From positions 1-11,093 of the forward strand of contig MNXL01000270.1 in the NCBI GenBank assembly GCA_001871755.1: a stretch of DNA of 11,093 nt, written 5' to 3'. The DNA is from Anaerolineae bacterium CG2_30_64_16 (GTDB taxonomy: Bacteria > Chloroflexota > Anaerolineae > CG2-30-64-16). The first letter of the stretch is position 1. Every line of letters starts with the position of its first letter. A model generated the notes under the pieces. It was given only the letters and a program-made list of their open reading frames with translations. It was not told the DNA's origin and searched no databases. Position numbers and translations under genes: made by a program. Below, one piece after another: positions 6,343-11,093 of this stretch.

Positions 6343-6430
6343 GATGCTGCCAATCCCCACTCTACCAATCTACCGACTCCCAATCTACCAACTCCCAATC
6401 CCCAATCCCCAATCCCCAATCCCCAATCCC
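6343..6430. repeat. CCAATC/TACCAATC array, right arm, with minus-strand G-quadruplex motif at the pstS stop
   Basis: TACCAATC-like octamers (about 6362-6391) pass into CCCCAAT heptamers to 6430. Read on the minus strand, which is the mRNA strand, there are six G-runs of 3-4 bases at 6430-6428, 6424-6421, 6417-6414, 6410-6407, 6403-6400 and 6396-6394, all with ATT loops. The first run begins with the G of the pstS TAG stop codon. The arm can also pair with the array at 6204-6336 to make a long imperfect hairpin. Confidence 0.85.
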
Positions 6431-7335
6431 TACTTCAGCGGCACAAACCCCAACTCCGCAACCAGAACCTGTCCTTCGCCCAACACCCAGTCCAGATAGG
6501 TCTTCACAACCCCCTGGGGTTCTCCCGGCGTATACATGTAGAGCGGTCTGGAGATAGGATAGGATCCGTCGTTGACGGTCGCGATAGACGGCAAGACGTA
6601 AGGCGAGCTCGCGTCGACGGCCACGGCCACCATCTTCTGGTCGGCGGTCACGTAGCCCAGGCCGTCGTAGCCGATGGCGTTGGGGTTCTGGCGCACCTCC
6701 GCGCTGATCCCCTCCGACGAGGGCATCAGCAGGGTGTCAGGGGCAAAGAGCGCCTCGTTCCCCTTTTGGCCCACGCGGATCACGTTCTCCAGGAAGTAAA
6801 CGTAGGTGCCGGAGTTCGATTCACGCGAAAGAAGCACGATGGGCCGGTCCTCCCCGCCCACCTGGCGCCAGTTGGTGATCTTGCGCGTGTAGATGTCGGA
6901 GATCTGTTGCAACGTCAGCCCGTCCACGGGATTGGCCGGGTTGACGACCACTGCGATGGCGTCGCGGGCAACCACCCACTCGATCGGCGTGAACCCGTTT
7001 TTCTCGGCCGCGGTAATCTCCTCGGGCTTCATCTCGCGGGAGGCGTTGGCGATGTCCACGGTGTTGTTGATCATGGCCGCGATGCCCGTGCCCGACCCGC
7101 CGCCGGTGACCGAAATGCTCACTTCGGGGTGCATTTGCATATACTGTTCTGCCCACGCCAGCGCCAGGTTCACCAGCGTGTCGGAGCCTTTGTTCTCGAT
7201 CGTCCCGATCGGCGCGGCCGACCCGGCCGCACTCTCGGCCGGCCGCGCAGCGCAGCCGCTGAGCACGCCGGCCAAACCGAGCAGCAGGCAGCCGAGCATG
7301 AGATGCCTCATGAGGGACGGTGATCGAAGGAACAT
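6430..7335 (-). CDS. pstS: Phosphate-binding lipoprotein PstS
   Basis: 301 residues. The extracellular binding protein that captures phosphate and hands it to PstC/PstA. The N-terminus has a lipoprotein signal: basic start, hydrophobic stretch 11-25 and lipobox LSGC with C28 as the lipidated residue. An Ala/Ser/Pro linker follows (29-44). Phosphate-binding loops of the PBP_like family are visible: KGSDT (49-53), GGGSGTG (78-84), ARDAI (123-127) and SRESNSGTY (170-178). The ATG at 7335 has no recognisable Shine-Dalgarno. Instead, its A is shared with the TGA of a 30-codon upstream ORF that has a strong one. An in-frame ATG at 7311 also lacks a ribosome site. The stop codon is embedded in the following repeat array. 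Confidence 0.95.
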   Translation of the reverse strand: MFLRSPSLMRHLMLGCLLLGLAGVLSGCAARPAESAAGSAAPIGTIENKGSDTLVNLALAWAEQYMQMHPEVSISVTGGGSGTGIAAMINNTVDIANASREMKPEEITAAEKNGFTPIEWVVARDAIAVVVNPANPVDGLTLQQISDIYTRKITNWRQVGGEDRPIVLLSRESNSGTYVYFLENVIRVGQKGNEALFAPDTLLMPSSEGISAEVRQNPNAIGYDGLGYVTADQKMVAVAVDASSPYVLPSIATVNDGSYPISRPLYMYTPGEPQGVVKTYLDWVLGEGQVLVAELGFVPLK

Positions 7336-7427
7336 CAGAGACGATCCAGGAATCTGAGCACGATGGTATCCTCAGCGATTGGCGTTCGCGTGCACACAAA
7401 AGGCGCGGTGCAACCATGAACTCGCAT
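7335..7427 (-). CDS. Candidate 30-aa leader peptide translationally coupled to pstS
   Basis: ATG at 7427 is preceded by AAGGAGG (7438-7432), the strongest ribosome-binding site in the window, four bases away. Thirty codons follow without a stop. The peptide begins MRVHGCTAPFVCTRTPIAED and ends FLDRL. The TGA (7337-7335) overlaps the pstS ATG as TGATG. I do not recognise the peptide, and it may matter only as a translated leader. The case rests on the ribosome site, the exact overlap and the lack of any site for pstS itself. The ribosome site and start codon also lie in the 5' arm of a hairpin (7401-7434). A chance 30-codon frame is possible. Confidence 0.55.
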   Translation of the reverse strand: MRVHGCTAPFVCTRTPIAEDTIVLRFLDRL

Positions 7428-7434
7428 CGCGCCT
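7401..7434 (-). promoter_or_regulatory. Leader hairpin covering the ribosome site and start of the leader ORF
   Basis: In the transcript, AGGCGCGATGC (7434-7424) can pair with GCACCGCGCCT (7411-7401), ten Watson-Crick pairs plus one mismatched or wobble position, around a 12-base loop. The 5' arm contains the end of the Shine-Dalgarno and the ATG of the leader ORF. The 3' arm runs directly into TTTTGTGT. It could block translation or act as a weak intrinsic terminator, so either form of attenuation fits. No known riboswitch fold is recognised. Confidence 0.5.
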
Positions 7435-7449
7435 CCTTGCACAGACCTG

Positions 7450-7455
7450 AGGATA
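7450..7455 (-). promoter_or_regulatory. Possible -10 element of the pstS promoter
   Basis: TATCCT on the minus strand lies nine bases downstream of the last Pho hexamer. That is the spacing expected when an activator site replaces the -35. It matches four of six consensus positions and would place the start near 7443, just before the leader ribosome site. It also lies in a 10-bp inverted repeat, CTGAGGATAC at 7447-7456 with GTATCCTCAG at 7366-7375. Confidence 0.4.
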
Positions 7456-7464
7456 CACCCGTAG

Positions 7465-7514
7465 GGTTAAGGCTGAATTATCAGAGGGTTAAATTCCTGT
7501 AAAGACAATGTTAA
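7465..7514 (-). promoter_or_regulatory. Pho box: five 11-bp-spaced TTAACA-type hexamers
   Basis: On the minus strand, in order: TTAACA (7514-7509), TTTACA (7503-7498), TTAACC (7492-7487), ATAATT (7481-7476) and TTAACC (7470-7465). Each is separated by exactly five bases. Four of the five fit the TT(A/T/C)ACA form of the PhoP box of Bacillus, and the fourth is degenerate. The 11-bp period places them on one face of the helix, as for tandem binding of a PhoB/PhoP dimer. It lies upstream of pstS, the expected target of the PhoB encoded next door. Confidence 0.75.
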
Positions 7515-7539
7515 GAAATCTTCTTATTACCCGACATAT

Positions 7540-7563
7540 CGCCGTAGCGTACGCCGTAGCGTA
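7540..7563. repeat. Exact 12-bp tandem duplication
   Basis: CGCCGTAGCGTA occurs twice head to tail at 7540-7551 and 7552-7563, between the Pho box and the inverted repeat that follows phoR. The second copy contributes to that inverted repeat. Confidence 0.8.
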
Positions 7564-7626
7564 GGGCCTTGTGCCGGTCGGCATTGCTTCTATGCCCGCC
7601 AGGACGTCCACAAGGGGCTATGCTAC
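7556..7626. terminator. Large imperfect inverted repeat after phoR, possible terminator or boundary
   Basis: GTAGCGTAGGGCCTTGTG (7556-7573) faces CACAAGGGGCTATGCTAC (7609-7626); 15 of 18 positions pair. A smaller GGCAT/ATGCC stem lies inside. It sits 35 bases after the phoR stop and before the pst control region, the place expected for a phoBR terminator, but no T-run follows on the minus strand. Together with the Pho box, hairpin and leader ORF it accounts for most of the 7336-7660 gap. Confidence 0.4.
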
Positions 7627-7660
7627 GCCTGTCTGGTAATGAGACATCCCCGGATCGACT

Positions 7661-8887
7661 TCACCCCACCGGCAGGGTGAAGCAGAAGGTCGCGCCCTGG
7701 CCCGGCTCGCTCTCGACCCAGATCCGCCCACCGTGACCCTCGACGATGTGCCGGGCGATCGCCAACCCCAGGCCCGTGCCGCCTTTGCTGCGGGCGCGAT
7801 CGTGTTTGTAGAAGCGCTCGAAGACGCGCGCCCGCTCTGCCGTGGGGATGCCGGGACCGGTGTCGGCGACGCAGACCTTCACGTCATCGCCATCCAGCCG
7901 CTCGGCGTAGACGCTGATAATACCTCCCTCGGGCGTGAATTTCACCGCGTTGTGCAACAGGTTGTTCAGGACCCGGCCCACCTGCTGCTCATCCATCAGC
8001 GCGCGCAAGCCCTCGGGCGCCAACACGCTGATGTGCTGGCCCTTCAAGGTCGACTGCGGCAGCAAGGAGGCTACGCTGCGACGCAGCAGTGGCTCCAGGT
8101 CGGTCGGGAGCAGTTTCAGCAGCACCTGCCCCGACTCGATCTGAGCCAGCTCCATCATCTCTTCGCTGAGCTGGCTCAGCACCTGCACCTGGCTCTGGAT
8201 CCGCTCCAACATGCGCTGCGTGACCGCGGGATCCCCGCTGGCGTTGCCCAACGTTTGCGCGGCCAGGTCGATGTTGGCCAACGGGGTGCGCAGTTCGTGG
8301 GAGATGTTGGCGACAAAATCCCGCCGGGCGCGGCCAAGTCGCTGCAGTTCGGTGACATCCTCGATTGCGATCGCCGCGCCTGTCGGCTCGCTCGCGGCCG
8401 GCAGCGCGACGGCCGCCGCGGGTGCGTCCACGGCCGCGGCCCCAGGCGCTCCTCCTACTGGCGCCACCCATATACGCAGCGTACGGCCGTCGATGACCGC
8501 CTGGCGCACAATCGACCGGTTGCCGGCCGTCGCGTCGAGCACGGCCTGGTTGAGCTCGTAGTCGTGCACCAGGCTGATAAAGGTGTGGCCGACCGCTGGC
8601 TCGGCCGCAGCGAACATCTGCCAGGCGCCGCCATTGGCCCAGACGACCTGACGGTCCCCATCCAGGAGCAGCAACCCGTTGGCGGTCGCCGCGCCCAGGC
8701 CATCCAGGTACGCGCGCCAGCGCTGCAACGTGGCCGCGTCCTCAGCTTGAGCCGCCACGGCCTCCGCTCGCGCCCACGCCGCCCGCCGCGCCTGCGCCAC
8801 GGCCACTCGAACCTGTCGTCGCTGCCCGAACAGCACGACCAGGCACAGGATCAGCAGGCCGATCAGGAGATAGTCGAGAGTGTCCAT
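7661..8887 (-). CDS. phoR: Phosphate-regulon sensor histidine kinase PhoR
   Basis: 408 residues. Membrane kinase that phosphorylates PhoB under phosphate limitation. Order: one hydrophobic segment (about 7-21), a basic and Ala-rich helical linker (22-60), a PAS-like domain (about 65-180), HisKA with FVANISHELRTPL and phospho-acceptor H197, then HATPase_c with N-box NNLLHNAVKF (308-317), G1 DTGPGI (342-347), FERFYK (356-361) and G2 GGTGLGLAI (369-377). The single N-terminal segment without an extracellular domain matches PhoR proteins that sense through the transporter and PhoU. An Ala/Pro/Val-rich stretch at 144-170 interrupts the end of the PAS-like region. The ATG at 8887 lies nine bases past the phoB stop, and GAGGG in the last phoB codons may serve as ribosome site. 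Confidence 0.93.
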   Translation of the reverse strand: MDTLDYLLIGLLILCLVVLFGQRRQVRVAVAQARRAAWARAEAVAAQAEDAATLQRWRAYLDGLGAATANGLLLLDGDRQVVWANGGAWQMFAAAEPAVGHTFISLVHDYELNQAVLDATAGNRSIVRQAVIDGRTLRIWVAPVGGAPGAAAVDAPAAAVALPAASEPTGAAIAIEDVTELQRLGRARRDFVANISHELRTPLANIDLAAQTLGNASGDPAVTQRMLERIQSQVQVLSQLSEEMMELAQIESGQVLLKLLPTDLEPLLRRSVASLLPQSTLKGQHISVLAPEGLRALMDEQQVGRVLNNLLHNAVKFTPEGGIISVYAERLDGDDVKVCVADTGPGIPTAERARVFERFYKHDRARSKGGTGLGLAIARHIVEGHGGRIWVESEPGQGATFCFTLPVG

Positions 8888-8896
8888 GAGTGATCA

Positions 8897-9574
8897 CTAG
8901 CCCTCGAACCGGTAACCGATCCCGCGCACGGTGATGATGCGGACCGGTTCCGACGGGTTGACCTCGATCTTCTCGCGCAACCAGCGCACGTGGACGTCCA
9001 CGGTGCGGGTGTCGCCGAAGAAATCGTAGCCCCAGACGCGGGTCAGCAGCAGATCTCGGGAGAGCACCGCGCCCTGATGTCGCATCAACTCGGCCAGCAG
9101 GCTGAATTCCTTCGGGCTGAGGACCAACTCCTCATCGGCCAGAAACGCCCGCCGGCTCACCAGGTTCAACGTGAGATCGCCCGACCGGAGCTCGTCGCCA
9201 GCCCGGCGGGGGCCGGCCCGGCGCAACAGCGCCCGGATGCGCGCCTGGAGCTCACCCAGGCTAAACGGCTTGGTCATGTAGTCATCCGCGCCGCTCTCCA
9301 ACCCGACGATCTTGTCCAGCTCGCCCGTGCGGGCCGTCAACATCATGATGGGGGTCTCGGAAACCTGGCACAGGCTGCGACACACCGTCAGTCCGTCCAG
9401 CTCTGGCAGCATGAGGTCCAGGATGATCAGATCCGGGCTCTCGGCCCGGGCCTGTTCCAACGCGGTTACGCCATCCGCCGCGGTGATCACCTCATAGCCC
9501 ACGTTGCGCAGGTTGAACGCGAGGGTGTCCAGCAGCGTCGGTTCGTCATCCACCAGCAAGATCTTTTCTGTCAT
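8897..9574 (-). CDS. phoB: Phosphate-regulon response regulator PhoB/PhoP (OmpR family)
   Basis: 225 residues, normal for the OmpR/PhoB family. Receiver domain: acidic pair D9/D10, phospho-acceptor D53 in LIILDLMLP, T80 and K102 in TKPF. After a linker (about 120-128) comes a winged-helix domain with LSPKEFSLL (152-160), recognition helix RTVDVHVRWLREKI (190-203) and closing hairpin ITVRGIGYRFEG. It should bind the five-hexamer Pho box upstream of pstS. The ATG at 9574 is preceded by GGAG at five bases, which lies immediately next to a heptamer repeat array. It forms an operon with phoR. I found no hexamer array upstream of phoB itself, so autoregulation is not evident. Confidence 0.95.
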   Translation of the reverse strand: MTEKILLVDDEPTLLDTLAFNLRNVGYEVITAADGVTALEQARAESPDLIILDLMLPELDGLTVCRSLCQVSETPIMMLTARTGELDKIVGLESGADDYMTKPFSLGELQARIRALLRRAGPRRAGDELRSGDLTLNLVSRRAFLADEELVLSPKEFSLLAELMRHQGAVLSRDLLLTRVWGYDFFGDTRTVDVHVRWLREKIEVNPSEPVRIITVRGIGYRFEG

Positions 9575-9588
9575 GGTTCTCCAGGGAG

Positions 9589-9637
9589 CAGGAATCAGAA
9601 GTCAGGAGACAGGAGTCAGGGGTCAGGGGTCAGGAAT
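9589..9637. repeat. Heptamer array (CAGGGGT/CAGGAGT)x7 upstream of phoB
   Basis: Seven consecutive 7-base units from 9589: CAGGAAT, CAGAAGT, CAGGAGA, CAGGAGT, CAGGGGT, CAGGGGT and CAGGAAT. The array ends next to the phoB ribosome site. A possible -35 TTGACG (9661-9656, minus) lies just beyond it, but no good -10 follows. Confidence 0.9.
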
Positions 9638-9664
9638 CAGCCCCTATCCGCCAGACGTCAAGCC

Positions 9665-9727
9665 GCCATCTGCCATCAGCCATCAGCGATCAGCGATCAG
9701 CCATCAGCGATCAGCCATCAGACATCG
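9665..9727. repeat. Heptamer array (GCCATCA/GCGATCA)x9 upstream of phoB
   Basis: Nine consecutive 7-base units: GCCATCT, GCCATCA twice, GCGATCA twice, then GCCATCA, GCGATCA, GCCATCA and GACATCG. The unit differs from the CAGGGGT array 28 bases away but keeps the same period. Confidence 0.9.
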
Positions 9728-9776
9728 TCCACCGAGAATCAGCAATCGCAAATCTAAAATCCGAAACCTGTGCTGA

Positions 9777-9803
9777 GGTCCCTCCCGAGTACATCGAGGG
9801 GCC
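9777..9803. repeat. Hairpin element after the P1 peptidase gene
   Basis: GGTCCCTC (9777-9784) faces GAGGGGCC (9796-9803) across an 11-base loop; all eight positions pair in RNA if one G-U is allowed. It lies 27 bases past the peptidase stop. It is flanked on both sides by similar words (ATCCGAAA and CTAAAATC), like a dispersed element or terminator. Read on the minus strand, the hairpin lies between TTCGACTGG and CTCAGCACAGG, words that recur in intergenic elements of many genomes. Confidence 0.4.
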
Positions 9804-9829
9804 CAGTCGAAGCATCCGAAATCCTAAAA

Positions 9830-10786
9830 TCAGCCGTCGTCGCCCGCGGGCAGACCACCGGCCCCCACGGCCGTGCGCGCGGCGCGCACGATCGCGAGCG
9901 CGGTCACCTCGGCCGCGTAGGCGCCGACCAGGTTGACGTCGCCGCGAACTTTGCCGGTCGCCAGCGCAAAGAGGGTGTCGCCGTCGAACATGGTGTGGGC
10001 CGGCCGGATGGCGCGGGCCAGGCCATCTTGGGCCATCTGCGCGACCTTGTTGGCGGCCTCTTTGCTGAGGCGGGCGTTGGTCGCCACCACGCCGATCACC
10101 GTGGCGCCGGCCACACGCAGCGCCAGTTTGCCGGTCCAACTACGTAGCACGGCCAACGTGTCAGCAAACCCGGACCCGCGCAACGGCCGCGTGCCGGCGA
10201 CGATCGCGCCGGTCTCGTCCACCACGTCGCCGAACGCGTTGACCGCGATCAGCGCGGCGACGACGAGCCCGCCGCCCAGGTCCACGCTGGCGCTCCCGAT
10301 GCCGGTCTTGGTCGCGCGGCCCGGGCCGAGCAGTTTGCCGACGCTGCACCCCGTGCCCGCGCCAACGTTGCCCTCAGGGACCGGCCCATCGGTCGCGGCC
10401 AGGCACGCCGCGTAACCCATCTCGGCCGTGGGATACGCGGACGGGCTGCCCAGGGCCAGGTCGAACAGGATCGCCGCGGGGACGATGGGGACGCGCGCCG
10501 CGCCGGCCTTGTACCCGATCCCGCGCTCGGCCAGGTAGCGCATGACGCCGTCGGCCGCGGCCAGCCCGAACGCGCTTCCGCCGGCCAGCACGACCGCATG
10601 CGCCTTCTGGACCAGGTGCATGGGTCGCAGCAGGTCGGTCTCACGCGTGCCGGGCGCGCCCCCGCGCTGGTCCACGCCGCCGACCGCGCCCCCCTCGCAC
10701 AGCACGACCGTGCACCCGGTCAACCCCTCGGCATCGGTCGCGTGGCCGACCTTGATGCCGGGGACGGAGGTGATGGTGGTGTTCAT
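9830..10786 (-). CDS. P1-family peptidase (DmpA/NylC-type, peptidase family S58)
   Basis: 318 residues from ATG at 10786, with AGGA nine bases upstream. An upstream in-frame ATG at 10837 would add 17 residues translated from intergenic repeats, so it is rejected. The family (PF03576) contains self-cleaving N-terminal-nucleophile hydrolases: L-aminopeptidase/D-amidase DmpA, beta-aminopeptidases and nylon-oligomer hydrolase. Visible conserved blocks: GLTGCTVVL (21-29), RGGAPGTRETDLL (41-53), VLAGGSAFGLAAADGVMRYL (66-85), GAGTGCSVGK (142-151), VVATNARLSK (233-242) and HTMFDGDTLFALATGK (264-279). By position T229 is the likely nucleophile, preceded by Ala228 where I remember Asn in close relatives. 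The substrate is unknown. It lies 44 bases after coaBC and is probably cotranscribed. The tail (GAGGLPAGDDG) is glycine-rich. Confidence 0.88.
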   Translation of the reverse strand: MNTTITSVPGIKVGHATDAEGLTGCTVVLCEGGAVGGVDQRGGAPGTRETDLLRPMHLVQKAHAVVLAGGSAFGLAAADGVMRYLAERGIGYKAGAARVPIVPAAILFDLALGSPSAYPTAEMGYAACLAATDGPVPEGNVGAGTGCSVGKLLGPGRATKTGIGSASVDLGGGLVVAALIAVNAFGDVVDETGAIVAGTRPLRGSGFADTLAVLRSWTGKLALRVAGATVIGVVATNARLSKEAANKVAQMAQDGLARAIRPAHTMFDGDTLFALATGKVRGDVNLVGAYAAEVTALAIVRAARTAVGAGGLPAGDDG

Positions 10787-10806
10787 GGCGAGTATCCTAT
10801 GTTGGC

Positions 10807-10841
10807 TGTTGGGTATTGGGTATTGGGTATTCAGCATTCAG
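10807..10841. repeat. Heptamer array (TATTGGG/TATTCAG)x5 overlapping the coaBC stop
   Basis: Five 7-base units: TGTTGGG, TATTGGG, TATTGGG, TATTCAG and CATTCAG. The TGA of coaBC (10831-10833) and its last codons lie inside the array, in the same 7-base phase. The same TATTGGG unit occurs at 6207-6226 near pstC. Confidence 0.85.
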
Positions 10842-11093
10842 CTATTACCGCGACCACCGCGTCCAACACGCTCTCCGCCACTTCGGCCTTGCTCGCCAGC
10901 GGCAACGCGTCCACGCGGCCGTCCGCGTAGAGCAGCGTGACCCGGTTGGTGTCGGCCCCGAAGCCGCTGCCAGGGTCGGTCACGTCGTTGGCAACGATTA
11001 TGTCGAGTCGTTTGGCGGCCAGCTTGGCCGCGGCGTTGGCGAGCAGGTTCTCCGTCTCGGCCGCAAAGCCGATCACGACCGCGGGCCGGCCGG
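10831..11093 (-). CDS. coaBC: Phosphopantothenate-cysteine ligase/decarboxylase CoaBC, C-terminal end (partial)
   Basis: 87 residues of the C-terminus are visible, and the gene continues past the right edge. The segment VIGFAAETENLLANAAAKLA followed by DIIVANDV, GFGADTNRVTLL and LPLASKAEVAESVLD matches the end of the CoaB (phosphopantothenoylcysteine synthetase) domain of bifunctional CoaBC. That enzyme carries out two steps from phosphopantothenate to phosphopantetheine in coenzyme A synthesis. The conserved TENLL and the N-D-V, DTN block bind nucleotide and substrate in that fold. An internal ATG gives an apparent short ORF, but translation clearly runs in from upstream. The last residues (AEC) and the stop are formed by a heptamer repeat. 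Confidence 0.9.
   Translation of the reverse strand, partial: GRPAVVIGFAAETENLLANAAAKLAAKRLDIIVANDVTDPGSGFGADTNRVTLLYADGRVDALPLASKAEVAESVLDAVVAVIAEC

Noticed and set aside
6311..6557. Plus-strand ORFs with YQLPIPNPQSPIPN repeats
   Set aside because: They are direct translations of the intergenic repeat array and overlap the end of pstS on the other strand.
7733..8893. 386-codon plus-strand ORF
   Set aside because: It is the complement of phoR, which has every histidine-kinase motif in order. The plus frame has no recognisable motif.
10787..10837. 17-residue N-terminal extension of the P1 peptidase
   Set aside because: It is the translation of heptamer repeats (NTQYPIPNSQ) and starts inside coaBC. 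The ATG at 10786 has a ribosome site and fits the family N-terminus.

Overview
The window comes from a GC-rich bacterium. I place it tentatively in the Chloroflexota (Chloroflexia/Roseiflexus-like). The grounds are two tandem PstB paralogues, a Q-rich coiled-coil ORF of a type common there, and intergenic spacers filled with short tandem repeats. No ribosomal RNA or marker gene is present to prove it. Every convincing gene is on the minus strand, so the biological order runs from the right end to the left.

Layout in transcription order: the C-terminal end of coaBC (10831-11093, cut by the window edge); a P1-family (DmpA/NylC-type) N-terminal-nucleophile peptidase (9830-10786); a repeat-filled spacer; phoB (8897-9574) and phoR (7661-8887), a phosphate two-component system; a 325-bp control region (7336-7660); an unannotated 30-codon leader ORF (7335-7427); then pstS, pstC, pstA, pstB2 and pstB1 (7335 down to 2740), a complete high-affinity phosphate ABC transporter; a 214-bp repeat spacer; phoU (1860-2525); a CPBP-family intramembrane protease (579-1688); and the N-terminal part of a repetitive coiled-coil protein (1-428, cut by the window edge).

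The core is a self-contained Pho regulon. PhoR and PhoB would sense and relay phosphate limitation and PstSCAB would import phosphate. PhoU would link transporter state to PhoR. The control region before pstS holds five hexamers of PhoP-box type (TTAACA/TTTACA/TTAACC) at an exact 11-bp period. A possible -10 lies 9 bp downstream, followed by a hairpin that covers the ribosome site and start codon of the leader ORF. The leader ORF ends in a TGATG overlap with the pstS start.

Three points stand out. First, the two PstB paralogues carry complementary lesions: PstB1 has a degenerate signature motif, and PstB2 lacks the Q-loop glutamine. A PstB1/PstB2 heterodimer would therefore have one consensus and one degenerate ATP site. 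Second, the leader ORF plus hairpin looks like a translational or attenuation switch for the pst operon. Third, most spacers are filled with tandem repeats of 7 or 8 bp whose sequence differs from spacer to spacer. Several begin at or inside a stop codon, and the pstS-pstC spacer forms inverted arms with G-quadruplex motifs.
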